A stretch of DNA of 64,000 nt from Chitinophagaceae bacterium. GTDB taxonomy: Bacteria > Bacteroidota > Bacteroidia > Chitinophagales > Chitinophagaceae. Below, piece after piece: positions 43,410 to 51,260 of this stretch; the first letter of the stretch is position 1; each line of letters opens with the position of its first letter. The stretch is from positions 48,661 to 112,660 of the forward strand of contig SAIW01000016.1 in assembly GCA_004028795.1 (NCBI GenBank), read 5' to 3'. The notes under the pieces are model-generated. The model did no database searches. It saw only the letters and a list, made by a program, of their open reading frames with translations, and was not told the DNA's origin. Position numbers and translations under genes: made by a program.

Positions 43410-44501
43410 ATGCAACAAACCTTTACAGCCAATAAAATATTTACAGGAACAAAATGGTTGTATAATCATTCTATTGTTATTGAAGATGATATAATTGTTG
43501 ATGTTGCCCCTACTACTTCAATCAAAATAGCTGCACATCAAAAAATATATACGTCTATTGCCCCTGCGTTTATTGATATACAGATTTATGGCGGTAATGG
43601 CATGTTGTTTTCAGTTTATCAAAATGCAGATGCATTATTTAAGTTGAATGATTATTGCAGTAGTGGCGGTGCTTTGTATTTTTGCCCAACTGTTGCTACC
43701 AATAGCAAAACAGTTTTTTATAACTGTATTGATGCAGTTAAAGACTATTGGAATAAAGGTGGCAAAGGCTGTATAGGCCTGCATTTAGAAGGGCCTTGGA
43801 TAAATACAATAAAGCGTGGTGCACATATTGAAAGCTTTATTCATTCCCCAACAATTAATGAAGTAAAAGAATTATTGGAATACGGAAAAGGCGTTATTAA
43901 AATTATAACATTAGCACCGGAAGTTTGCAGTGATGAAGTAATACAACTGATTCAATCGCATCATATTATTATTTCAGCAGGGCATAGCAATGCCACTTAT
44001 ACTGAAGCTACTAACACATTTAATAAAGGCATACCAACTGCTACACATTTGTTTAATGCCATGAGTGCTTTGCAGCACAGAGAACCTGGTTTTGTTGGTG
44101 CAGTGCTGAACCATGCTACAGTTAAGGCAAGTATTATTCCTGATGGTTATCATGTTGATTTTGCTGCCGTAACTATTGCTAAAAAAATAATGAAGGAAAG
44201 ATTGTTTGTAATTACAGATGCAGTTACAGATACAAGTGAAGGAGCCTACCCGCATCAATTGAATGGAGATAAATACGAAAGCAATGGTGTATTAAGTGGC
44301 AGTGCATTAACCATGCTGAAAGCTGTTAAAAATTTAGTTGAACATTGCCAGATTGAATTAGATGAAGCTTTGCGTATGTGCAGCCTGTATCCCGCACAGG
44401 TATTGGGTTTGGCGAATGAATTAGGTAAAATTGAAAAAGGGTATAAAGCAAGTTTAATTACTTTGAATGATGCATTAACTGAAGTAGAAATTATTTGTTG
44501 A
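43410..44501 (+). CDS. nagA: N-acetylglucosamine-6-phosphate deacetylase
   Basis: A 363-residue amidohydrolase. Motifs: CIGLHLEGPWIN (metal glutamate), AGHSNATY and ATHLFNAMSALQHREPGFVGA (metal histidines), and VITDAVTDTSEGAY (catalytic aspartate), with LSGSALTMLKAVKNLVE. The usual H-x-H after the first strand is Q-x-Y here (IDIQIYGGNG), resembling E. coli NagA, which has Q-x-N and uses one metal, so this is not a defect. It converts GlcNAc-6-phosphate to glucosamine-6-phosphate for amino-sugar and cell-wall recycling. It follows the deacylase/dipeptidase pair on the same strand but beyond the decayed genes. Confidence 0.92.
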   Translation: MQQTFTANKIFTGTKWLYNHSIVIEDDIIVDVAPTTSIKIAAHQKIYTSIAPAFIDIQIYGGNGMLFSVYQNADALFKLNDYCSSGGALYFCPTVATNSKTVFYNCIDAVKDYWNKGGKGCIGLHLEGPWINTIKRGAHIESFIHSPTINEVKELLEYGKGVIKIITLAPEVCSDEVIQLIQSHHIIISAGHSNATYTEATNTFNKGIPTATHLFNAMSALQHREPGFVGAVLNHATVKASIIPDGYHVDFAAVTIAKKIMKERLFVITDAVTDTSEGAYPHQLNGDKYESNGVLSGSALTMLKAVKNLVEHCQIELDEALRMCSLYPAQVLGLANELGKIEKGYKASLITLNDALTEVEIIC

Positions 44502-44503
44502 TT

Positions 44504-44610
44504 TTTACCGCAAAGACGCAGAAAACGCAAAGTTTCGCAAAGAAAAATTTAACAAAATATATCTGATGAATATTGTACAAAGCGTACAAGTGAGTGACAC
44601 AACGAAAGCT
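44504..44610. repeat. Two repeat fragments after nagA
   Basis: TTTACCGCAAAGACGCAG and GAAAACGCAAAGTTTCGC (44504-44545) are of the same type as the CCGCAGAGACACGGAG sequence at 59879. At 44582-44609, GCGTACAAGTGAGTGACA and CAACGAAAGC match the core of the dispersed repeat copy B at 16951-16974. Confidence 0.6.
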
Positions 44611-44635
44611 TATTATTTATTCAAATGTTGGTTAG

Positions 44636-45346
44636 CTAATCTTCATTTTTCTTTTTATGCCTTTTTAAATCTGCTACCATTTTATCTAAGAAAATAGCAC
44701 CGCCAATACTCCAGTACCAACCATCAAAACTTGTTTTTAAATCACTCTCAAAAATTGTTTTACGCAAACCCGCCATTGCGTTAATACCAACATAGGTTAG
44801 GAAGTGTAAGCCTTTAATATCGGGTATTTTAAAATTATAAGATATACCAACGCCGATAGGTACAAAAGCCTGTCTGTTCTCGTTGTTTTTATAAGTTGTA
44901 TTTCTACCTTGTACAACTTTTATATTAGAGTCTAATACTGCATTACCATAACCGGCTTCAAACACAATACTCATTTCTACAAATTTTTTTCTGAATAGAA
45001 ATGGCTCGTAATAAATAGTACCAAAGTATAAGTTGCGTTGCAGTTTAGCAGTAGGGTTACCGCTTCTGTCGTAACGTACAATAGAAGTATCCTGATTTAA
45101 AAAATATCCGCCAATGCCAACTTTAAATTTATCATTTACCACTATGCCGATTCTGTAGCCCCAAATATTAGCATCTTCTTTTGCAACAAAAGAAAATCGT
45201 TGATCGAAATCTGTGGTAGGGAAAATTTTTGTTCTGGGTCTTATATGCTGAAGACTGTCTTGTGCAAATGCTGTTTTGCCGATAAAAATCAGCAGCACAA
45301 TGCAATAAGTTTTAAGCAGTTGTTTATGAGTACAGTTTGTTTTCAT
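44636..45346 (-). CDS. Hypothetical outer membrane beta-barrel protein
   Basis: I use the start at 45346 (236 residues, MKTNCTHKQLLKTYCIVLLI) because a signal peptide ending at AFAQ follows; an in-frame ATG eight codons upstream is possible. The body is strand-rich: WGYRIGIVVNDKFKVGIGGYFLNQD, LYFGTIYYEPFLF, VEMSIVFEAGYGNAV, VPIGVGISYNF, WYWSIGGAIFLDKMV. The layout suggests an eight-stranded outer membrane barrel, but no family is recognised. The C-terminus is lysine-rich rather than ending in an aromatic residue, which is unusual for a BAM substrate. Confidence 0.6.
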   Translation of the reverse strand: MKTNCTHKQLLKTYCIVLLIFIGKTAFAQDSLQHIRPRTKIFPTTDFDQRFSFVAKEDANIWGYRIGIVVNDKFKVGIGGYFLNQDTSIVRYDRSGNPTAKLQRNLYFGTIYYEPFLFRKKFVEMSIVFEAGYGNAVLDSNIKVVQGRNTTYKNNENRQAFVPIGVGISYNFKIPDIKGLHFLTYVGINAMAGLRKTIFESDLKTSFDGWYWSIGGAIFLDKMVADLKRHKKKNED

Positions 45347-45417
45347 TACAAAGCGATGCAAAATAAACATTACATTTTAAAGAAAATTGTAATTATTACA
45401 AATAATAAGACGATAAA

Positions 45418-46917
45418 TTAAGGTTTAGTGTTGCCTGTAATTAATTTTTTAATGGTAGCCATTTTTATATCAATTCCGGCTTTAATAGCTTGAGAGGAAG
45501 GGGGAACGTATACATCTGGCAATACTCCTCTTCCATCTTTTATTCTTTTATCGCTAATAATTACCCTGAATAATGGCAGCCGAACACGCAAATGAGATGT
45601 TGGTAAAATAATATCAGGAATTTGCATGGCTGTATTACCATAATAACCGCCGCCTGTTTCTTCTCCAACTATTGTAACATTTTTTTGTCCTTTCATAGCA
45701 CCTGCAAACATACTTGCTGCACTGTAAGTATAACCACCTGTTATTATGTACAGTTTACCTTTAAAGTGCAGCCTTTTCTTAGGTTGGTAATAATGCTCTT
45801 CTGTTCTTTGTTGATGATAGTTGCCATCTGCTTTTTTAGCGGTAAAGAAATTTAAGTTAAACCATTGCTCTATACCCGGATGGATGTATTTGTTGTATGC
45901 TAATTTTCTTGTTATGGCTTCAACAGTATCGCCTGTTTTAAATGAAGTATCTTTTAAATATTGGGTAAGTTTTACAAAATTATCTACGTTACCGCCGCCG
46001 TTTTCTCTTAAATCAATTATTAAATTTTTTGTTTTGCTTTTATGTAGTGTTCTGAAAGATTGCCTGAAAAATTTCTTCAATCTTGCTCTGCCGAAAGTTG
46101 TTAAACGCATGTAAGCGATGCTTGCTTTTGTATCAATATTTAATGAACGTTTTAATTGTATCGGCCGAATTTTCGGTATCTTGACAAGTGGTGTTGTTAC
46201 AACTGCTTTAACTGAATCTTTCTTAGCAGTTGTATCTTTTTTTAAAGTAAAATCAGTAATAGTTGTTTGTTGTTTATTGCCGATTGAATCTATGTATTCA
46301 ACTACATAATTTTTTTCTAAGCCAAACACATTTTTATACCATCCGCCAAAGTTGCCGCTAATAACCTGATACTTGTAATTGGTTGCGTAGCCATCGGTAT
46401 TAATGTAAGGAAACATAGCAGTGGTAATGGTTTCAATATTTTTACCGTTAATAGAAGTGATAACTGTACCTGCTTTTAAAACACTTTTCCCGGCAAATAA
46501 ATTGCCTATTACTACCATACTATCGGGCCAGATTTTTATACTTAAAGGGAATGCAGGATAAATATGCGTTGATGCCAGCTTTGTGTATTGTTTTGAGAAA
46601 CGTACAGAAGTATGCCCACAATGAATAATGCTTAATGCATAAGCTATTCTATTGCGAAATTGTACTTCAGTTAATGAATCTGTTATGCTGTTTAAAACAG
46701 TATTAAATCTTGTATTGAAAGAATCTTTTGTTGTGTACCAGTAAAGAGACGGATGATTGGCTTCTAAAATTTTTTTAAGCAATACAACATCTGCCTTTAA
46801 TTTTTCTGCCGGATATTTTTGATTGAATTGATAGTTTACTGTTCTTGTTGATGCACAGGATATAAGCAGTGTTACAACAATTGAAGCAATAAATATTTTT
46901 ATACCGGAAAGCTTCAT
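45418..46917 (-). CDS. S41 family (C-terminal processing-like) peptidase, lipoprotein
   Basis: A 499-residue lipoprotein (cysteine at residue 21, TLLISC). After an N-terminal helical region with HPSLYWYTTKDSF comes a PDZ-like segment (GTVITSINGKNIETI), then the S41 core: IDLRENGGGNVDNF, ITGGYTYSAASMFAGAMKG with the catalytic serine, and VGEETGGGYYGNT. The family cleaves protein C-termini in the periplasm. It is upstream of the barrel gene on the same strand, with a 71-base gap, and 18 bases behind thiL, so a thiL-S41 transcript is likely. Confidence 0.88.
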   Translation of the reverse strand: MKLSGIKIFIASIVVTLLISCASTRTVNYQFNQKYPAEKLKADVVLLKKILEANHPSLYWYTTKDSFNTRFNTVLNSITDSLTEVQFRNRIAYALSIIHCGHTSVRFSKQYTKLASTHIYPAFPLSIKIWPDSMVVIGNLFAGKSVLKAGTVITSINGKNIETITTAMFPYINTDGYATNYKYQVISGNFGGWYKNVFGLEKNYVVEYIDSIGNKQQTTITDFTLKKDTTAKKDSVKAVVTTPLVKIPKIRPIQLKRSLNIDTKASIAYMRLTTFGRARLKKFFRQSFRTLHKSKTKNLIIDLRENGGGNVDNFVKLTQYLKDTSFKTGDTVEAITRKLAYNKYIHPGIEQWFNLNFFTAKKADGNYHQQRTEEHYYQPKKRLHFKGKLYIITGGYTYSAASMFAGAMKGQKNVTIVGEETGGGYYGNTAMQIPDIILPTSHLRVRLPLFRVIISDKRIKDGRGVLPDVYVPPSSQAIKAGIDIKMATIKKLITGNTKP

Positions 46918-46935
46918 TCAATAAATTTTCAAAAA

Positions 46936-47967
46936 TTATTTTACAAAAGCATTCCAGCCTTGTGCAGTAATATTATGCGTATTGCCGCCTTTTGTTTGCA
47001 GCTTGCAACCTTCTTCAATATCAGTAGTGTAGCCTATTACACTTATTTCTTCATTCAAAGTAATCTTATCGTAATCTTCCTGCTTTAAAGTAAAAATAAG
47101 TTCATAATCCTCACCGCCGTTTAATGCACAAACGGTTGGGTCTAATCCAAACTTAAAAGCAGCTTGCCTTGCTTTGTCGTGCACCGGAATTTTTTCTTCA
47201 TACACTATACAACCTACATTGCTTTGTTTGCAAATGTGTAATACTTCGCTGCTGAGTCCGTCGCTTATATCCATCATAGCTGTTGGCGTGATATTATTCT
47301 TTGCAAAAAAATCAATAATATCTTTTCTGGCTTCGGGTTTTAATAATCTTCCTACAATATAATCTTCGCCTTCAAGATCTGGCTGTATCTGCGGATTTTC
47401 TAAATAAATTCTTTTTTCTCTTTCCATTAAAGTTAAGCCCAGATAAGCTCCGCCTAAATCTCCGCTAACACATATTAAATCTCCTTTTCGGGCAGTGTTT
47501 CTTTTAATAAATTGATCTGTTGCTACTTCCCCGATTGCTGTAATAGAAATAATAAATCCTTTGTTGGATGATGAGGTATCTCCGCCAATTAAATCAACAC
47601 CATATTTTTCGCAGGCTGCATATACACCTTCATAAAATTCATCTAATGCTTCTACGCTAAACCTGTTGCTTATACCAATACTTACAGTAATTTGTGTTGG
47701 TGTAGCATTCATGGCATATACATCACTTACATTAACTACAACACTTTTATAACCCAAATGTTTTAGGGGTGTATACATTAAATCGAAATGAATACCCTCA
47801 ATTAATAAATCTGTTGTTATAGCTGTTTGTTTGCCGAAATGGTCTATTACAGCAGCATCATCTCCTATACTTACCACTGTAGATGCATTTTGTATTTCGA
47901 AGTTTTTGGTGAGATGTTCAATAAGCCCGAATTCACCAAGTGTTGCTATTTCAGTTCTGTTAGACAT
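46936..47967 (-). CDS. thiL: Thiamine-monophosphate kinase
   Basis: A 343-residue PurM/AIR-synthase-like kinase. Features: GEFGLIEHLTKNF, TTDLLIEGIHFDL, VVNVSDVYAMNATPTQITVSI, DLIGGDTSSSNKG, CVSGDLGGAYLGL, MMDISDGLSSEVLHICKQS and a final LNGGEDYELIFTL. It makes thiamine diphosphate from thiamine monophosphate. Slightly longer than E. coli ThiL (325). The four-helix-bundle gene lies upstream on the same strand, bounded by repeats, separating thiL from the inositol monophosphatase gene. Confidence 0.95.
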   Translation of the reverse strand: MSNRTEIATLGEFGLIEHLTKNFEIQNASTVVSIGDDAAVIDHFGKQTAITTDLLIEGIHFDLMYTPLKHLGYKSVVVNVSDVYAMNATPTQITVSIGISNRFSVEALDEFYEGVYAACEKYGVDLIGGDTSSSNKGFIISITAIGEVATDQFIKRNTARKGDLICVSGDLGGAYLGLTLMEREKRIYLENPQIQPDLEGEDYIVGRLLKPEARKDIIDFFAKNNITPTAMMDISDGLSSEVLHICKQSNVGCIVYEEKIPVHDKARQAAFKFGLDPTVCALNGGEDYELIFTLKQEDYDKITLNEEISVIGYTTDIEEGCKLQTKGGNTHNITAQGWNAFVK

Positions 47968-48008
47968 AAGATGTACGATGTTAGATGTACGTTGTACGAT
48001 TTCTAATA
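47967..48008. repeat. Word repeat flanking the four-helix-bundle gene (left)
   Basis: AAGATGTACGATGTTAGATG followed by TACGTTGTACGAT: overlapping variants of GATGTACG and GATGTTAG. A related block in inverted orientation lies on the other side of the gene at 48381-48423. Confidence 0.55.
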
Positions 48009-48356
48009 CTAATTTCTTGATGAATTTATTGTTGCTACAATTATCCTAAGCAATATTTCACCTTCGGTATGCAAAGTTTCAATTACTTGTTTTTTACTCT
48101 CATTAAATTCCATAAGTAATTCTAAAAACAATAAAGATTCATCTAATTCTTCTTCTACAATTTTTAATTTATTTATAAAATCGGGCTTTGATTTTGCTCT
48201 TCTTACAGCCCTATAATTGGCAGCAACAGAACTACTGCAACGAATAATTTGATTGGGATAATTTCTGTTAATTTCATTTTTATCAAGTGTAAGAACAAGC
48301 TTCCCAATATCAATTGCAAATTTCTTAGTCCGCATTTTCAATTCTTCCGCAGTCAT
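48009..48356 (-). CDS. Four-helix-bundle protein (23S rRNA intervening-sequence protein family)
   Basis: A 115-residue all-helical protein with the family signature: NQIIRCSSSVAANYRAVRRAKSKPDFINKLKIVEEELDESLLFLELLMEF. A second ATG seven codons in is an alternative start. Members were first seen inside intervening sequences of 23S rRNA genes and in Bacteroidota are often free-standing near repeats; function unknown. Here it lies between thiL and the inositol monophosphatase gene and is flanked by word repeats (47967-48008 and 48381-48423), which suggests insertion of gene plus flanks as a unit. Confidence 0.9.
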   Translation of the reverse strand: MTAEELKMRTKKFAIDIGKLVLTLDKNEINRNYPNQIIRCSSSVAANYRAVRRAKSKPDFINKLKIVEEELDESLLFLELLMEFNESKKQVIETLHTEGEILLRIIVATINSSRN

Positions 48357-48380
48357 AAAAACAATTCAATTTATAAAATT

Positions 48381-48423
48381 CAGGCTTATACATTGTACAT
48401 CAAACACCTAACATCTTACATTA
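48381..48423. repeat. Word repeat flanking the four-helix-bundle gene (right)
   Basis: Contains ACATTGTACATCAAACACC and TAACATCTTACATTATTAC. Read on the minus strand it gives GATGTTAGGTGTTTGATGTACA, an imperfect match to GATGTTAGATGTACGTTGTACG on the left side. Confidence 0.5.
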
Positions 48424-49203
48424 TTACACTTCTCCTCCATTTACAATTCTTACAACTTCATCATGTATTTTACCATTGGTCGCAATTAAACCGGGTTGAT
48501 AGGGATTATAATAATTACCTGCCAAATCTGTTACTTTTCCTCCTGCTTCTTCAACAATTAAAAAGCCGGCTGCACTGTCCCATGCACTTAATTTATGTTC
48601 GTAGAAACCATCAAATCTTCCTGCAGCAACCCAACATAAATCTATAGCTGCACTACCTAATCTTCTTACAGGAATACCTTTACGAATAAATTTTTCAAAC
48701 ACTTGCAAAGGGCCATTAGGTGTATCTAAATAAGTGTATGGAAAACCTGTAACCAAACAACTTTTAATAACTTCAGTTTTATCGCTTACCGATATTTGTT
48801 TATCATTCAGTGTTGCACCAAACCCACGCTGTGCAAAGAAAAATTCATTAATAAAAGGGTTGTAAACAGCACCCATTTCCATTTTGCCGTTATGTTCAAT
48901 AGCAATACTTACACAACAAATAGGAATACCGTTGGCATAATTTACAGTACCGTCAATCGGGTCAATAATCCATTTGTATTCGCTTTCCTGTACAATTTCT
49001 CCTGCTTCTTCGCTAAGAATATAATGGTCGGGAAATTCATTTTTAATTACCTCAAAAATTACTGCTTCACTTTTATGGTCAACCTCCGTAACTAAATTAT
49101 TAATACCTTCTTTGTTAGAAACAGTAAAATGTTTGTCGAAGTATTCTTTCATTACTGCTGCACCTGCTTCTGCAGCCTTGATAAGTGTTTGTTTTAATAA
49201 CAT
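48424..49203 (-). CDS. Inositol monophosphatase family protein
   Basis: A 259-residue lithium-sensitive phosphatase-fold protein. Metal-binding motifs are complete: LSEEAGE near residue 65, WIIDPIDGTVNYANGIP near residue 82, and LSAWDSAAGFLIVEEAGGKVTDLAG near residue 200. SuhB-like length. Substrates in bacteria include inositol-1-phosphate and related sugar phosphates; I cannot choose among SuhB, CysQ-like or histidinol-phosphatase roles from this alone. The start codon is close to the divergent glycosyltransferase gene. Confidence 0.92.
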   Translation of the reverse strand: MLLKQTLIKAAEAGAAVMKEYFDKHFTVSNKEGINNLVTEVDHKSEAVIFEVIKNEFPDHYILSEEAGEIVQESEYKWIIDPIDGTVNYANGIPICCVSIAIEHNGKMEMGAVYNPFINEFFFAQRGFGATLNDKQISVSDKTEVIKSCLVTGFPYTYLDTPNGPLQVFEKFIRKGIPVRRLGSAAIDLCWVAAGRFDGFYEHKLSAWDSAAGFLIVEEAGGKVTDLAGNYYNPYQPGLIATNGKIHDEVVRIVNGGEV

Positions 49204-49288
49204 GCAGCAAATATAAGCCTGCCATGCCTAACACTTGTTATTTGGCTGCTTGTGGCTAAACATATTACTTCGTACTAATAAATTATTG

Positions 49289-51190
49289 TTGATAGTTTCT
49301 GTTATTATAGTTAATTACAATGTAAAACACTTTTTGGGGCAATGCATTGCTTCAGTAAAAAAAACATTGGCACCCATTACCGGTGAAATAATTGTAGTTG
49401 ATAACGCCTCTACAGACGGCAGTTGTGATTATCTGAAAGAATATTTTCCTGAAGTTGTATTAATTGAAAATACTGAAAATAAAGGTTTTGCTAAAGCCTG
49501 TAATACAGGTGCAGCAAAAGCTTCGGGCGAATACTTTTTATTTCTGAATCCTGATACTTTAGTTGCTGAAAATGTTATTGAAGAAAGTATTCTCCTCATT
49601 CAATCAAAACCAAAAGCAGGAGCGGTTGGTGTACAGATGATTGACGGAAGCGGTAAATTTTTGCCTGAAAGTAAACGGTCATTTCCTACAATACTTTCCT
49701 CATTGTATAAGCTAACAGGTTTAGCTGCTTTGTTTCCTTCTTCCAAAAAAATAAACGCTTATGCTTTAGGTAATTTGAATAAAAACGAAGTACATGCAGT
49801 AGATGTCATTTGCGGTGCCTATATGTTGATTGCTGAAAAAGTATTTACCGAATGCAAAGGTTTTGATGAACAGTTTTTTATGTATGGTGAGGACATTGAT
49901 TTAAGTTACAGAATTAAGCAGGCAGGTTACAATAATTATTATTCAGGCAATCTATCTATCATTCATTTTAAAGGGGAAAGCATAAGCAAGCCAAATATTC
50001 AATACACCAAAATGTTTTATGGTGCCATGAAGGTTTTTGTTGAAAAACATTATGCAAAAAACAAAGCAGAAAATTTTGTAAAGTTTATCAATTGGTTAAT
50101 TAATATAACTGCCGTTGCAGCTTTTATAAAGCACTCATTAAAAAAAATAGCATTAGCTGTTGCAGATTTAGTTATCGTATTTTTTTCATTGCTCGCAACA
50201 AAGAATTTATGGGTTGCATTAATAAAAAACGGTGTTGAGTTTGATACTTTTTTTGTTCCTTATGCAATACCTGTTTATACATTAACTTTTATTACTGCTG
50301 CTTATTTTACGGGTATTTATGATAACTTATACAAGCCTTCAAAAGCTTTACTGGCATCGGTTTCAGCTATTATAGTATTGTTGGCATTTTATTCTTTATT
50401 ACCTGAAAATATTCGCTTCTCAAGAGGCGTTGTTTTAGTTGGAAGTATTGCTGCAACCTTTTTTATAACATTCAGCAGATGGTTATTATTAAAATTGAAA
50501 TTGGGCAACTATCAAAATTTTGCCCCGCTTAAAACTGTTGTTATCGGTAATGAACTGAATAGTAAAAGCATCATCAATATATTGAAACAAGCCAATCAGG
50601 ATGAAAAAATTATTGCTGTTATTCCTGTAAAAAATTATTTAATGGCGTTAAAAGAAGTTATATCTCAACTTCATATTAACGAAATTATTTTCAGTGAAAA
50701 TGACTTAGACATAAATCAAATAATAATTGCCATGAAGTTGTACGAAGGGCAATGTTTCTTCTCATTTTTCTCCTCTTCAACCAATACTATTATTAACAGT
50801 TATCATAAAAATGAAACAGGTATTTCTTTTACTGCTTCCGGCTCTTTCAATCTTGCTAAACCATATTATAAAAGGTTAAAAAGAATGGTAGATTTATCAG
50901 CTTCACTAATACTGCTGCTTAGTTTTCCTCTTCAATTACTATTCATTAAAAAAAGCAGCAGTTTATTAAAAAACTGTTGGTTGGTATTCAGGGGATACAA
51001 AACCTGGGTTGGCTATCATTTTTACAATAACCTTCTCCCTGAAATAAAGCCTTGTGTTTTTCCCTGTTCAAACAAAACCGATATGGATGAAAACATTTTA
51101 AAGCAGTTAGATAAAATGTATGCAAAGGATTACGACTGCTGGACAGATATAAGATTTATTATTTTCAACTATAAACACTTGGGCGAATAA
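49289..51190 (+). CDS. Glycosyltransferase family 2 fused to a degenerate sugar-phosphate transferase-like membrane module
   Basis: No ATG exists before the first conserved strand VSVIIVNYNVKHFLGQC; TTG codons at 49286, 49289 or 49235 are the candidate starts (49289 gives 633 residues). The N-terminal GT2 domain has VVDNASTDGS, FLFLNPDTL, CGAYMLI and EDIDLSYRIKQAGY, like rhamnosyltransferases. Four membrane helices and a Rossmann-like region (about 420-510) follow, as in polyprenyl phosphate glycosyltransferases (WcaJ type). The C-terminus keeps KRMVDLSASLILLLSFPLQLLF but then lacks the FxQxRxGxxGxxFxxxKFRSM core and goes to the distal end DCWTDIRFII. It probably acts in surface polysaccharide assembly. 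Confidence 0.85.
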   Translation: MIVSVIIVNYNVKHFLGQCIASVKKTLAPITGEIIVVDNASTDGSCDYLKEYFPEVVLIENTENKGFAKACNTGAAKASGEYFLFLNPDTLVAENVIEESILLIQSKPKAGAVGVQMIDGSGKFLPESKRSFPTILSSLYKLTGLAALFPSSKKINAYALGNLNKNEVHAVDVICGAYMLIAEKVFTECKGFDEQFFMYGEDIDLSYRIKQAGYNNYYSGNLSIIHFKGESISKPNIQYTKMFYGAMKVFVEKHYAKNKAENFVKFINWLINITAVAAFIKHSLKKIALAVADLVIVFFSLLATKNLWVALIKNGVEFDTFFVPYAIPVYTLTFITAAYFTGIYDNLYKPSKALLASVSAIIVLLAFYSLLPENIRFSRGVVLVGSIAATFFITFSRWLLLKLKLGNYQNFAPLKTVVIGNELNSKSIINILKQANQDEKIIAVIPVKNYLMALKEVISQLHINEIIFSENDLDINQIIIAMKLYEGQCFFSFFSSSTNTIINSYHKNETGISFTASGSFNLAKPYYKRLKRMVDLSASLILLLSFPLQLLFIKKSSSLLKNCWLVFRGYKTWVGYHFYNNLLPEIKPCVFPCSNKTDMDENILKQLDKMYAKDYDCWTDIRFIIFNYKHLGE

Positions 51191-51260
51191 CTTATTTTCA
51201 TGCGTTATTTTTGCGTGAATATTGTTAGCTTCGTTAATATACATACCCAATTCACACTGA

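Noticed and set aside
43410..44501. NagA lacking the H-x-H metal motif as evidence of inactivity
   Set aside because: Q-x-Y resembles the Q-x-N of E. coli NagA, an active single-metal enzyme; the other catalytic residues are present.
48009..48356. Four-helix-bundle gene as part of a 23S rRNA intervening sequence
   Set aside because: No rRNA sequence is present nearby; the gene is free-standing between protein genes.
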